This document shows, one piece after another, positions 1-14,600 of a DNA stretch of 64,000 bases. The notes beneath the pieces are model-generated. The model ran no database searches. It worked only from the letters and a program-made list of their open reading frames with translations, and had not been told where the DNA came from. Made by a program: the position numbers and the translations under genes. Positions within the stretch are counted from its first letter, which is position 1. The number at the start of each line of letters is the position of its first letter. Source of the stretch: Meloidogyne chitwoodi (Eukaryota; Nematoda; Chromadorea; Rhabditida; Meloidogynidae); the NCBI GenBank assembly GCA_015183035.1, contig JACZZP010000007.1, positions 434,001 through 498,000 of the forward strand, given 5' to 3'.

Positions 1-788
1 TGGTCATTTATTTTGAGTTTATTGCGCACAAAATGGCAAAAAAAGTGTAAAAATATGATTTAGCGGCCTTAAATAGTAAAAATATAAATACTCTAAATAT
101 GGTCAACCAAAAAGAATAAAGGGCAAAAAGCCGCAAATTGGTTATAATATTATTATAAGGACGGAGAGGGAAATGGTTGGTATATTTGCTATTTGACTTT
201 TTTTAAATAATTTTATATATTATTTTTTATAATAAATTTTATTAAGGTTATAACTCTAGGTTCAGCGGGATCCCCATCGCAATTTTAAAAATTTAAAATA
301 TATTTTAAAGAAAAATTTTTGGCTAATCAAAAAATATGTTTATTGAAGTTAATATATTTTTTTCTTTATTTTTTAACAAAATTTTTTTTTAAATAATATC
401 AATATAATAAAATAAATATATACATACTTAAATAACAACTTATTGAGAAAAATGACTGTTTCGCAACATCAATAAACTAAATAGTAGTAATAAAGTGATT
501 AAAAAATTTACTACTCTCTTATAAAAGAAATTAAATATTATGTGTTTGTTTGTGAACATAAGATATGTTTAGTACTAAAAAATGTTTGTTACATTTTTTA
601 CCTTTCTTTAATGTAATAAAGAGAAAATGATATTAAAAAGGTGAGAAAGAAAAAAGAAAATAACAACATAATCTCATTAAATAATGACTGTCTATGAAAA
701 ATAAACTTAGAAGAGAAAAAAATAAACTTGAATAGAGAAAGAGAATAAAACAACTCTCTCTTCTTCTTTACCTATTAAATAATGACTG
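1..788. other. AT-rich sequence, no gene seen
   Basis: Very AT-rich DNA with many short stop-rich frames and no convincing exon chain. The phrase gactgtct-gaaaaataaactt occurs at about 688 and again at 1058, on both sides of the 266-bp element that follows, so this is probably older repeated DNA. I see no promoter or RNA gene. Confidence 0.5.
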
Positions 789-1054
789 GGGATCACCCAT
801 ATAGGCCGAAACCCTATTGATCGCTTTGCCAATTGGTCAAATCCATTAAATGGTAAAATAATAAAACACTCCCAATAGGAAAAGTTTGCACGAAAATCAA
901 CTGGCCATAGGCTCTAAAATGGAGAAGTAATAAAACACTCTCTGTATGTCCAAGTTTGAATGGGACCAAATTGTTTTAAGAGATTTGACCGAATTGGCGA
1001 TTGGACAAATTGGTTAATTCGATCTATAGGGTTTCGATCTATAGGGTTGGACCC
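789..1054. mobile_element. hAT-like MITE with 8-bp target duplication
   Basis: A 266-bp element begins gggatcacccatatagg and ends in ctatagggttggaccc, imperfect terminal inverted repeats rich in CCCTATAG. It is flanked by the direct repeat aatgactg at 781-788 and 1055-1062, an 8-bp duplication as made by hAT transposons. It has no coding capacity. Its interior holds the phrase aataaaacactcccaatagg, which also occurs near 26760, 59230 and 62880 (inverted), so pieces of this family are scattered through the window. Assignment to hAT rests on the 8-bp duplication only. Confidence 0.75.
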
Positions 1055-4000
1055 AATGACTGTCTGAAAAATAAACTTGGAAAAGAAAAATAAACTTGAC
1101 TTATTTTTGCTAAATAAACCTTTTTTCTTCGCTTCTCATTTATTTAAGCTTATTTAAAGTGTGAATAATTATTGAAGCATTTTTTGCTAGTCATTTTACT
1201 TAATTTAAAGGGCAAAGTTGTTTTGTTTTTATTAGATGATTAGTAGGTATTTGGTGTAATAAGTAAAAAAATAAGCTTTTATTGAGAGGAGAAAAATTAA
1301 AAATATTAGGTAAAAAAGAAAAATAAATAAAATTTATTTTTTATTAAATATTAATTGTTTAGAACTCACAGTTAATTTTACAGTGTAAATTACTATTTTT
1401 TAAAGTGAATAAGCTTTAAAAAAATAGAGCCAAAAAAATATTTTTTCCTTTTTCTTTTGCTGCAAACTGACAGACTGACTAATTAAGAATTTTTGCTTTT
1501 TATTATTTAAAGTTTAAAAAATATGAATGAGAAAATTAGAAAATATTTAAGCATAATAAAATGAAAATTTAAAAAAATCTAAGGAAAGTTAATTTAAAAA
1601 ATAATAAAAATGTTCGAGCCCAAATGGCGGAACCTTGGAAATTGTCCTGATCCTAACCTTTTACCTTTATTTAATATTTAAACATCACTGAAAATTTTTT
1701 TTAACTGTAAAATAATTTTAAAAATAATATTTTTCACCATTATATATATTTAATTAAATAGGAAAAAATTATTAAAATTAAGAAAGAAATTAAAATTAAT
1801 AATTAATTTTAGTAAATATATTTATAATTTCTAAAAGAAAGAATTTATTCACTTAACTAAAAAAGAAAAAACTAAAAACTTAACCTTTTCTTATAATTAA
1901 TTTTCCTGTCAGAAATAAAAAAAAATAATCAAGTGAAGTTAATAAAAAAATATATTTGTTGGAAAATTAATGATAGCTAGAAAATTTATTATTTGAAGAA
2001 ATTTATTATAAAATAGAGAGTAATTTTATTATTTAAAGGTAAAAATGTGTAAAATAAAAAAAAATATATATAAATTTAATTTTCTAAATAATTTATTTTT
2101 ATTTTAATAAAATTAAAAAAGTGTACTTGTAAAAATAAATTTTCTAAATAAAAATATTAGAAAAAATGTGATTAGAAAAAATGAAAATAAGAAAAATAAA
2201 AAGAAAGAAGAAAAAAAGATAAATAATAACAAAAAACCAAAAAATTGAATAGAAAATACCTAATTTAAAAAATAAACATTTCTTTGTACAAAACATTTGT
2301 TAGGTGTTTTCATTGTTGAAAAGAAAATTTTTAAATATATACATTTTTTATATAAAACAAGTTGTAATTGTAAAACAAGTTGTAAATAAGTTTTACATGC
2401 TCTTAAACTTTATTATTTGTAAAATTATGAAAAGGCGGATTTTCAAGTTTTTAACAAAAACTAAAACAGGCGGATTTTCAAGTTTTTAATAAAAACTAAA
2501 ACAGGTGGAAATAAAACAAAACTATAATTTGTAAATAAAAGTATTTTTATTCTAATATTAAGTTTATTATTTTATAGCATATATAAATAATGTTTTTATA
2601 TTTGTTTTTATTTCAAGTTATACAACACAAACAAGTATTATTTATTTTATACAATAATTTATTAAAATGGACACAGTTTGTCTAATATATATTTATTAAT
2701 ATTTATTATGATAAATACGCTATAGAAAAGCTGTGAATAATTAAAAAAATGATTAATATAAGCAAATAGTGCGCAAATTAAAAAATAAGAGGAGAGAGTG
2801 TTGCGATATGTGTTCTCTTTTTTAATGAATAATAGCCTTAGGCTTTTTTTAATTAAATTAACGAGTATCGGATGTGTTAAAAAATATTAATTTTTATATT
2901 TATAATTTTAAATTTATTTTTTAAAAATTAAAAAATAAATTATTTATAAAAAATATTTAATTTCCTGTGTACTAAATTTTTATAGTTCCGCGAAAGCATT
3001 TAAATACTTTAAAATAAATATTTATGTAAAGGAAATAAAGATAATAATCACATCATTTTTAACCATCAAAAATACAAAACTAGAATTTTACGTTTTATTT
3101 TTTAAATAATTTTTTATTTCTGTTCAAAAAATGATTAAAGATACTTTTTTTTTTAATTAAGAGAAGAAATTAAAAAAAGGAATGGGAAAATTAGCTTTGA
3201 TTGATAATCGTTAAAAGGGCAAAGAATATATAAAAAATTAAAAAATAATAATTTTAAAGTACAGCATATACTACAAAAATATTAAATTAAATTAATTTTT
3301 TAATAAAGAAGGAGGAATTAGAAAAATAATTAAAAAAAATTTTTGTAAATTTTTATTTGGATTATGAATAAATTTAAAATAAATTTTTTTAAATATTATT
3401 AATAAAAATTTAAATAAAAAAATTTATTATATTTTAATTTTAATAAAAAAAGTCAGTGAATAAAAATTAAAAAATAAACTTTTTCCTTTTACATAGAGAG
3501 AGAGAGAGAAAAATAAAATAAACTTGAATAATTTATTATTTTTAAAGTACAAGTTTATTTTAAAGCAATTAATTTATTTTTTTTTAAATTTAATTAAAAA
3601 AAGTTTTATTATTCAAGTTTTAAAAGAATTTGTGTTTTGAAAGGAGAAAAATTAATTTTTTTCCTAAGAATTAAAAATATATTTTTAGATGATGTCAATT
3701 ATATTTATATTAATTAGGGCAATTTTAATTAATATAAGAAAATATATTTTAATTTTTATTAAAAAAATAAGTAAAAAAATTAAAAAAAAAATTTTGTCCC
3801 AAAATAAAATTATTTATTAGAAATTTAAAATTAAGGAATGAACTCAATTAAGAGACAAAGAAGAAATCGAAAAATGATGAATGAGTAAAATGAGTGAGAA
3901 AAAAGGGCGGTTCTTTGAAAAAAAGAAAATTGGGAGGAGTTTAATAAAACTATTTTTCAGTTATAGTTTTGAGTGAATAAGTGAGTATGTGCATACATAG

Positions 4001-7000
4001 GTATAAATAATAAAATAAAAAAAGAGGGAGGAGTGTGTTAAGTTTTGTTTATTGGCTATTGACTGAGGTAAAGAATTTTGGACACATTTAAGTGAGAGGA
4101 CCTATTAATTGACAATTTAATAAAATTAAGCAAAAAATATTTTATTATGTGTTAAATATTATAATAAGAAAAAATAAGAAGAGAAAGGCAAAGAATTTCA
4201 ATATTTTTACCAAAATATTTCACAATTTATGGCCCAAAAATGTCAAAAAATAAATAAACCCGTAGACATTTTTTGACAAAATTACGAAAAATATAAATAA
4301 AAATTTTAAAATATTTAAAGGGCTAATTAACTAAAATATATAAATTATTTCAAAACTTTAGATGCCCATTTTATTGGTAAATTTAATTTAATAAATCTGC
4401 GCTTAATCTTCTCGGCAAAAACGACAATAAAACATAAAATATAAAAGTGCGCAATTTCCTACTATTTTTATTTGTTTTATAAAGGCGTGGTTTTTACAAA
4501 CAACTAAATAACAAAAAAAATTTTATGATGATTTGTTGATTTAAAGAGATGAGAGGTTTTTTGTTAAAATAAATAAATTGTTGAGAATTGTTCTTAAAAA
4601 TACACAAAAAACATATAAACATTTAACAAGTATTTTAGAAAATAAAAATGAACAAATGGGGCAACGTAAATAAAAATACAAAAAAAAAGTTTTAGGAAAA
4701 ATACAAAAAATTTTAAGAAAAATACAAAAAAAAAGTTTTAAGAAAAGAGCAAAAGAATAGTATAAAAGCAAAATAGTAGGCTTCACTCAAGAGAATTGTT
4801 TTTTCTTCTTCTCTCTCTTTCTTTTGTATTCTTTTAATATTTTATTTTGTACTTTCCGGATCGCTGCTTCTTTCCGTTTTTCCCTCAAAAACACATTCCT
4901 TTTATATTTAAGCCATCCATTATTCACCTCTTTTTTTAAATCACCAACTACTAAAAAAACTCTTCTTCAATTCACATTTTTAAAAAAAAAGTATTTTCAT
5001 TCTTTTTACTGCTAATTTTACATTGTATTCATTCTTTTATAAATCTTTTATTTATAAAATGGCATTGAAAGAGAATGAGTGATCATTTAAAAATAATCAA
5101 TCATTTTTTCAAATAAGTTGATGTTATACAAATATTTTAAAAATTTTAAGGAATATTATAGATAAATATAAATATTAGATATAAATATAATAGTATCAAA
5201 ATTATCTCTAATTGAAAGAATAATTTAAGGGGATGGCCTATTTAAATTATTAAAAGAACAAATAATTAAGATTAATTTATGAAGCTATGGCTTTTTTAAA
5301 TAACATGTGCTATTCCACTCTAATTTAAAAAAAAAGTTTTTTTTGAAGAACAAAAATCATTGAATTTTAATTTACTTTAATAAAAAATAAATTTTTGGAT
5401 GGAAACCAAAGAGTCAGAAATTAAATAAAAAAATTAGTTGATCTAATGGTTAAGGTAAAAATTAAAATTAAATAAGAAAATAAATAAATAGGCACAATTA
5501 AACCCCAAAACCAATTAAATCCTTCAAAGAACAAAATTAAATAAAAAAAAGTAAAGTAAATGTGCGCATATAAAAATTTATTTTCTATTGAAAAAGGAGG
5601 AGCTAATTTAAGTTTATTTATTTATTTAATAGTAGCAAATACAAACATTTTTATTTTATTATGATGACACAAAGTAACACCGTGAAAATGTCCTTTAAAA
5701 ATGTTTTCATTCTAATTTCCACTTTTTTTCTTCCAAAAAATGGATAACAAACAGAAGTTTGTTTAAACAAACACTAGAATGGGTGGGATATTTTTAATAA
5801 TTATAAAAAAGTTCAAGCAGTACATGAAAATATGTTCATCTACTGGAATTACTGCTTGAAAACCAAGCTTTATTAAAAATAAAAATTGAGGATTGTAGTC
5901 ATTTACGAGTCCTAATTTTGAAAAATAATTTTAAAAAATTTTAAGAAGTTGTAGATGAACACAAATTTCCAAATACTTAACTAACTTGTGTTAACTTTTT
6001 GTACTTAAATTGGACTTAAAATATTTTTTTGTTAAAAAAATAAATAAAAAAAATAAATTTTTAATTAAAATGTGTAAAATAATCATTTTTGATTAAAATA
6101 AACAAAAAAAAACTTTCTTGCTTTCTCCAAATAAATATGTTAGTAACTACATATATACAGTAATATCTGTGTATAAATAATGTGATAGAATAATATGAGT
6201 AAGAAAATTGTAAAAAAGTGAAAAAATAAATTTAAAAAAAGTATGACTCTTTGAATAAAGTTTTTAATAAATAAAAATGTATAAAAGGTATATTTTAAAA
6301 AATTTAATTTAAAAAAAATATTTAAGATATTTAAAGAGCTTTTTAATGTAAAAAAAAATAATTTAAGTTATGCTTGAGTAATATTAAAAAAGTAAATATA
6401 ATTAAAATATTCATTTTTACGATACTTGTCTTGCATTTTAATTTTTAATTCAGTTTTTAATATTATTTGAATTTTTTTAAAAGAATATTTTAAGTATATA
6501 CACCTAAAAAGGCTTTTTAAATGGTGCTTTGAGTTGAAATAGGTAGGTAATAATATTTTTTATTATACAATTTTATTGAATAATAAATTGAAAGAAGGCA
6601 ATCGGAAAGTTTATTATGATTTAAAAAAATTTAATATAAAAAATAAAAAAGTTAAATAGAGTTAAAGCAGTACATGTAGATGAACATGCTCAGGTACTGC
6701 TCGCTTTTAACGTACTAAATTTTTGTCTAAATGGCATTGAGTTTTTTTACTGGATTAAATGAGAATCAAAAAGGAGAATAATGGGCAAGTAGAGACAAAT
6801 ATAAAAAAATATAAATTGATGGGTCGAAATATATCGTCGTCACGGATGTAGTTAGTTAGTGTAGAATAATACTAAATACATATATGAGGGAAAATAAATA
6901 AATAAAAATAAAAAAATGGAGGTAAATCGCTTTACAAACAAAAATGAGCTCACAGCAGTAAAGCATCCTTAACTTTGTTTTCTATTTTATATGGGAAAGG

Positions 7001-8668
7001 ACAAAATCAAAAAAATGTTTTTTTAAAATAAAAGAAGTTTAGGGAGAAAATAAATAGTAAAAAATAATTTTTTGATTAAAAATAACAAATATGTAAAGTG
7101 ATATTAATATTATTTACAATTGTAAAAAAAGTTGGAAAACAAACAAAGTAAAGTTGAAAACAGGGTAGTAAAATAAGAGTAACAAAAAGTTATTTTGTGA
7201 GCAAAACATGTTTAAACTTTAAAACAAACAAAAAGTTGCAAAAGATGTTTTATATTTTTCTGTGTTTTAGATATATTTATATTTTGTTTTATGTTTGTTC
7301 TTTTATGTTTTTGTAAGAATTTCTGTTTATTTAATCAATACACTTATATATTCTATTAATTATATCTAGGTTTTATTTTAAGTTTTATATAAAAACAAAA
7401 GGTTTAATTGTAGGTAAATATATTTCTGACATTTTTATATGCATTAAGAGCATTAATAACAACAGTTTTTATATAATTTGAATTTGAATAGGCGTTGATC
7501 GTTATATTCAATTTTTGGAAGAAAAGAAAGGTTAAGTGCGTTGAAATGCTGGCCAATGAGAAAAAATAAATAAAAGTGAAAGGATTTTTTAAAAAAGGGA
7601 AGATTATGCTCTTTATTTTAAATATTATATTGATGAAATAGTAGCTTTTATTTATTTATTATTTTTTTCATTCTTATTCAAATTGCGCGATGCTATCCTT
7701 CAAATTGTAGGTTGTAAAAATAAATATAAAACAAAAACTAAAAAATAGTAAGGGTTAGTTTGTATTTACTAGTAATCCTTGGTTGTTAGAAATATTGAAA
7801 ATAAATAAAAAATTTAAAAATGGAATGTAAATTTAATTAAACTGGTATAATATAACCTATGCTATTTTTAGTTAATGAGGGAAAGAATTATTTTTAAGTT
7901 CCCATAAATATAAAAAATTTAGGCTACATAGCTTACAAGAATTAACTTTTTCTCAACTTTAAATTAGGGTAAATTTAGTAGTTTATTTCATTAATGTTGC
8001 TTTTTCCGACACTGAGCATGCAACAAATCGGAGTTTTTAGTAAATTGATCACAAACAGTTTTAGCAGTAGGTAAATTTTAGAGAAGAAAGTTCCTGCTGT
8101 GAAAATGAAAGAACGTGACTAGTAAATATATATTTCTTGACTGATTGGGTCAAGAAAACTAAAAATAAAAAATATTAGTTAATTAAGTTTATTTATTATT
8201 ATATTTATTATTAAGTGATAAAAAGAAAAATTTTTTTGAAAAATTAATTTAATTATATAATTCTTTTAAAATTGCTGCTAAACTTTAAAAATTTTACTTT
8301 TTATAATTTTCATTTAAATTATACAGAAAATAAACAAATGTTTGAAACAAGTGATGTTTTATTAATGTTTTAATAATTTTATAAAACAACTTGGAAAATG
8401 TTTACCAAAAGTGAGAGAATAAGAGATAGAAACAAAGTTTGAAAAAATAGAAAATGTTTGAAACAAAGTTGGAAAGGCAAAACTTGGCAATAACATGTTT
8501 AAATGTTTTGTTTTATTATAAACGATTGTTTGTTATGTTTGTTATACAAAAACATGTTTTTAAATGTTTGTTTATATTAAACATGTTTTTGAATTTATAA
8601 ACATAAAAAATATTATTAAGAAAACAAAAACAAGGCAAGCTATAAAAACATTAAAATTCTATAAAAAT
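1055..8668. other. AT-rich intergenic block, no gene seen
   Basis: About 7.6 kb with no exon chain I can support. Visible structures are a 35-bp direct repeat at 2434-2503 (unit beginning ggcggattttcaag), a triple aaaatacaaaaaa..gtttta repeat at 4672-4745, and two small hairpins at 5812-5860 and 6661-6711. The short open frames in the region have AT-biased low-complexity products and no splice-linked neighbours. The part just below 8668 is the 3' side of the KANK gene. Confidence 0.5.
2434..2503. repeat. two-copy 35-bp tandem repeat
   Basis: Two near-identical 35-bp units start at 2434 and 2469 with ggcggattttcaag, and a third partial start (ggtgg) is at 2504. No function is visible. Confidence 0.8.
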
Positions 8669-11600
8669 TTAAGAACTTGTTGTTGTGTTTGTTGTAAATG
8701 ATAAATTTGTTGTTGTTAAATTAGAAGTTTCACCTAATCTATTACTAAAATTTAAATGTGCATATATTAAAACACCAATATCTCTATAATGGTTTTCAAC
8801 TGCAATAGAGAGTGCTGTTTGGTTATCCTAAAAATTTTAGATTTAAATAAAAATTTTATAGTTTTGAAATATTTACACAATCAGTTAGAGATGCATCAAT
8901 ATTTGGCTGTTTTAAAAGAATTTTTACAATTTCCTTTTGACCATGTTCTGCTGCACACATTAATGCAGTAGAACCATCAACATCCTTTAATTAAATATAT
9001 TTTTTTTTGAATTTTTAAAGTTTTTTTTTAAATTTATAAATGAAAAGAGAAAACTTAAATACTTGAATGTTAACATCTGCTCCACATTTTAACAATAAAT
9101 TTGTTGCTTCAATACGTCCATGAGAAGCAGCCAACATTAATGCCGTTTGTGCATGCTAGGGAATAAAAAAGGAATAAAAAAAAATATATTTTAAAAAATA
9201 ATTCGAGAAATATTAAATTAAAAAATAAATATAATTTTCTTAAAAAATACTTTAACAGCTTTAGCATTAACATTTCCCATATGAAAAAGTCTTTGCATAA
9301 TAGCAGATTCTGTTTCATTGTGTAATTCACATAAAGCACCCAACATTAAAGTGCTATATCCAGCAGTATTCATTTTGTCTATTAAACAAACTTTTGAATC
9401 AAGAAGAACAGAAATAACATCAAAATTTTCATTAGAAACAGCATAATGAAGAGCTGTGTTTCCATTTTGATCAGTCATATTAATTACCTTAATAAATAAA
9501 AAAAATATTTTTTTAATTTTTATTTTACAGTATCCATTAATTGAGTTGAATAAGACTCAAGGGCATCGATAAATTGTTCAACAGCTTCAGCATTTGTATT
9601 CTTTTTTGTTGCCATTTTAAGCCATTCGTGCTGTGTATACTTTAAAAAATTAAAAAAATTAATAAAATATAATATTAATTTATTATTTTGAAATTATTTG
9701 GATAAAAATAAAGGGATAATTTAACTAAAATATTATTAAAATAAATTAAAATTGTTTTTAAAGGTTAAAAAAAATAAAAATATCACAAACCTTATAAGCC
9801 CATTCAATTTGATTATTTTTTTGTTGTTCTTCTTGTTTTTCACTTTTATTAAATTTTGTTGTTGTTTTTAATGTTTCAAGCATTAAGTGATCATTTATTG
9901 TTTCTAGTGCTTCTTGTAATGGAGCACTAAGTTCAAAAAATTCTGAACTTTCTTCTTCACTCATTTCGTATGTTCTAGAATAAAAATATTTTTTTTAAAT
10001 ATTAAATTAATTTTTTTTAATTAAAAAAATGTCCAAATATACTTACCTTCCTCCATCAGAATCAGAAGACGAAGAAGGAGAAGAAGGCGAAACATCATCT
10101 TGAACAATATTATCTGCTGAAAGAAGAGAAAGATGTTGTTTATTATGTTGTTTTAATTTTTTACTATCCAAAATAATATTTTGGAAATTATCTTCAAAAT
10201 TAATATCTTCATCTTCTTCTTCTTCAAGTGGATCTTCAATATGAGTACGGAAAATTAGTGATCTTTGAGTCATTCTGAGATTAAAAAAATAAAATAAATA
10301 TATATTTATTTAAAAATTAATTAAGTACCTCGGACTAGAAGACCCTCCTCCCCAACTAGAAGATGAAAGTGAACGCATTTCTGAACGTAAAGGTGTTAGT
10401 CTATCAGCAGCCTCAGCCTCTTCATCTGGAGTTTCAGCATGTGCAACATTCGGAGAATATCTAGCAATTTTTGGACGAGGAATGCGAGCTGGAATTGGAT
10501 CAGGAGGACTTGTTGAAGTTGAAGGAGATGATGAAACAACATTTTTCTTTAGATTGATAGTTTCTTTTAATGCTTTTCTTTAAAATATAAAATTAATTTT
10601 TTAAAATTATTATAATTTTTAATTTACCTAGTAGTTTCTTGTTGAGTATTTTCATCAAACACTGCTTGTGAAGTTGTTGGAGTTGATGGCTCTGAACAAA
10701 GATGGGCATCTGTTGATTTGTGTCTATCAGCAATATATTCTAATTGAAGTTGTTGAGCACGGCTTTTGTCTGTTCTAAATTAAAAAAATAAATAATTAAA
10801 AAAAATATTTTTAAATATTCACCTGTATGAACGATTTGAATCTGCTGCTCGTTGAAAAAATGCTGAAGTTATTGCACTATTACGTGGTGGCTCAGTTAAT
10901 AATTTGCGCAAAGCATCTGTTCGTGCGGTGGCAGCTACTGCTAAAAACAAAAGGAAATAAATAATATTTTATATATAAAAAATAATTTTAATTTAATTAC
11001 CTGCTGCTGCTGCAATACTTGTTGTACTATTATTATTATTATTTGTTATTGTTGTATCACTGATTGATGTGTTTGGTGTTTTTGTTGAAGCAGAAGAACT
11101 AGAACGTGTTTGAGGGAAGATTCCCCCTTCTTGTTCTACAAATATTACAGTCTGAACATCCGTATCAATAGAAAATCTTAAAAAACTTATTAAAATAATT
11201 AAAACAAATATATACCTATCAGCATCAATATCTAAAGACAAATCTATTTCCTGTAATCCAAATTCATCAAACATTTCTTCTTCTGCTAGCACCAATCCCT
11301 CATCAGAACTCATTGGGGATGAAGAAACAATTTGTTTTTGTTGTTCTTGTATTTGTTTAAGATGTGTTTGTTCTGAATGTTTTTGTAAATTTTCAGAATG
11401 TTCTTTTAAGTGTTGATTGTTTTGAGTGTTTTCAAAATGTTTTTCAGAATGTTGTTCTAAACAATGTGTTTTATTTAAATTTGTTTGTTTTAATTGTTGT
11501 TGTTCATAATGTTTTTCTTGTTTAACAAAGTTTTGTTCGTAATTCTTTTGTTCATGTTTTTCTTGTTGCTGTGTTCCTTCAAAATTTACTATATCCTCGT

Positions 11601-14600
11601 TCAACAAAGAAATGTTTGTAAATTCATTAGCTTTATGTAGCAATGTTGTTGTTGCTAAATTTTGAAGTGAAGATTTATATTCCACATTTTCTTCAACAAT
11701 TTTTTTAACAGATTTATTTTCATCATTGGACGAGATTAAAACAAAATCGGTCATATCTACGCTATGGAATTCATTAGATATCCGTTGCAAGGAATGTAAA
11801 ATAGGAATATAAACAGGGAGAAAGCATTGTTCAATATCTGAAACATTTGATTTTTGTTCTTGTTCAGCAATATTAATAATTTGATCAACAAAGGCTTCTG
11901 AAGTATCCACAGGTGTTAAATTGTTAGTATTAATATATTTGCTTCTTCTTTCTGTTTTATTCAATAACAATTTATTTGCAGAATTTTCTTCCTCATTTTG
12001 TTTGCTAGAAAATAAAAAAAACTCTGGCTCTTCAGATAATGGTTCCAAAATTTCTCCAATATTCTGATGTTCTTCAACAGATTGTTGTTGTTGTAAATTG
12101 TTTTGTTGAATAGAATCGCTTACTTCTTCTATTGTTTCATCAACAATTTTTTCAAAAACTTCATCTGTAGCAATTGATGAACGTTGCTCACATTTATTAC
12201 ATGTTATCATTATAAATTGGTCAGGTGATTCTTCATCATCAGTTTCCGTGCTGCGTTCAATACTCAGACGCTTTCGCTTTTCCTTCCTGTAAAATTTTGT
12301 TTTAGTTTTTATTAAGTTTATTTAAAACAATGTTTAAATTTACAATCCTAAGTTTTTTTCAAGTTTATTTTTTAAAGTTTTTAAATGCAATAAAAACACA
12401 AACACATATAAAACTTTATATTTACAAGTTTGTATGCTTAAATACTAATTTTTTACAAATTTGTTAACCTTTCGGCTTCAGCTTCTGCTAATTTATCTTC
12501 AATTTCTCGCTCCAACCAATCCGTTTCAGTTTGAATTCCAACCTCAGAAAGTAAAAACTTTAATTTTTCATTTTCAAGTTTAATTCTCTTTTCAGTTTCA
12601 TCTTTTACTAATTTGTCTATTTCTGCTAATTGTTTGGCTTCGTCTTTTTGGTTTTCTGTTTGAATACCAATTTGTCTAAATTATTTATAAATTAATTTTT
12701 CAAGGTTAAAAATTTGTTTTACAAACATTTTTCTGATACTTTCAGTTTCCATAGATTTTCCAATCATTTCAGGATTTAATGTTCCTACACCAACATTAAT
12801 AAAGTAAGTCAAATCAGTTGTACTTGTTTTTACAGTAGCTTTATTAATTTTTGGAGTGGATAAGTTGACGGTCCCAACACTTTTATCTTTTTCTATAAAT
12901 TAAAAGATAGATATATAATTTAAAAAAAACTCACTTTCCTTAATTAGAGATAACTCATGAGTGGGAAAATGAGGTTCATGACCAATGCAATACTATAATT
13001 TATAATAATTAAATTTTAATCACTTTCTAAAACAATTCTACCTGAAATTCAGTAGATAATGAAGATAATCTTTCAGCCTGACGACGCCTTCTCAATTCAT
13101 CCTCTAAATCAGGCCTGCAAGGTTTAGGTGGAGGTTGTGGTGGTATTTTTGAAAGATTTTTTATTTTATTATCTTCTTCAAGTTCTTCAATTTCTGTTGT
13201 ATCAACACCAATAGAAGAAACTCTAACTATTGGAGAAGATGGTAATTCTTTAAATTTTGATGTTACAAAAATTATAGGATTTGGAGAAGTGCTCGCCTCT
13301 TTAAAGAGAATTTTCTTAGGTAAAGCGTTAGTTAAAAGATCAGTCGAGATTCCAACTTCCTAAATTAATAAAAATTTGTAATTATAAATTGAAAGTTTTA
13401 AAACAATAATTTGCAATTATATTGTTTTAAAACTTTTGTTTTTAAAAATTTTTCGAAACATGTTTTATAAAATGTTTAATTGTTTAAATTTGTCAAAACA
13501 TATCTGATGTCAAAACATTTTAAAAACTTGCATTTAAAGTTGTTTCCGTTTTTCAGAACTTGTTTTAGAATTTTTGTTCCGGATTATTGTTTTTGTTTTT
13601 TATTTTATAAATAATAAAATTATTTAAAATTTACCTTAACAACAGGTTTCTTTGTTGTTGTCGATATTGTTTGTGTTCCAAAGTTTCTCATAAAAGTAAC
13701 AGATTTTTTTGGAACATTTTCTTTAACAAAATCTGCACTTATTGAATTAAATTTTTTGTCTTTGCTTTTAGTATTTATTTCTTTTATTGATGTTTTGTTT
13801 TCATCAAATTCGTCATCATTTTGAAAAACATGTTTTGTTGAAGTTATAAGTCTATTTAAATGTTTATTGCTATCATTATTTGTATTTTCTTCAATAATTT
13901 TATTAAAGTTGTTTGATAGAGAATTAGAGTAATTTCTGAATAAAATTAATAATTACAAAAATAAAATTAATATACTTCATCAAAATCTGAGATGATGGTG
14001 ATGTACTATATGTTGCCAAATTGTTATTTGAAGAATATGATGTTGTTGATTGAATATTACCGCCAATTGGAGTTGTTTTCGACGCAGGAAAATACTTAAA
14101 TTATTTTAAAAAGAATATAAAAATATTTTGAGTAATTTAAAAATTAATAAAAATTTTAACCATTGGTGGCGAAATAGATCGTACTAAATGGGCAGATGGC
14201 ATTACTGGAGAACGTGTTACAATATCTGCCTCTAATCGACGGCGACGAACACTTGCAAATTCAGCAAGTTCTAAAGTTGATCCACCTACACTAGTTGCTC
14301 CTCCATGTGCTAATTGCGAGGAACTTCCATTTTGTCGTTGGGAAAATGAAGGTGTTGTTGTCCTCCCCCCACGTGAACGGTAAGGCATTAAACGCATAGC
14401 AACTTAATAAACATAGAATATATAATCTATTTTGAATATTTAAGATCGAAAACATTTTCAGCGAACATAAATTTCAAGTTTTACAAAAATAAGTTTTATA
14501 AAACAAGTTTTACAAAAACAAGTCTTACAAAAAACAAGTTTTACAGTTTTACTAAAAACAAGTTTTACAAAAAAGTTTTAAAAAATGTTTTACAACTCAT

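Noticed and set aside
4541..5015. Open frames of 60-80 codons on both strands near 4.5-5.0 kb
   Set aside because: A/T-run translations (Phe, Leu, Ser) with no splice partners or recognisable motif.
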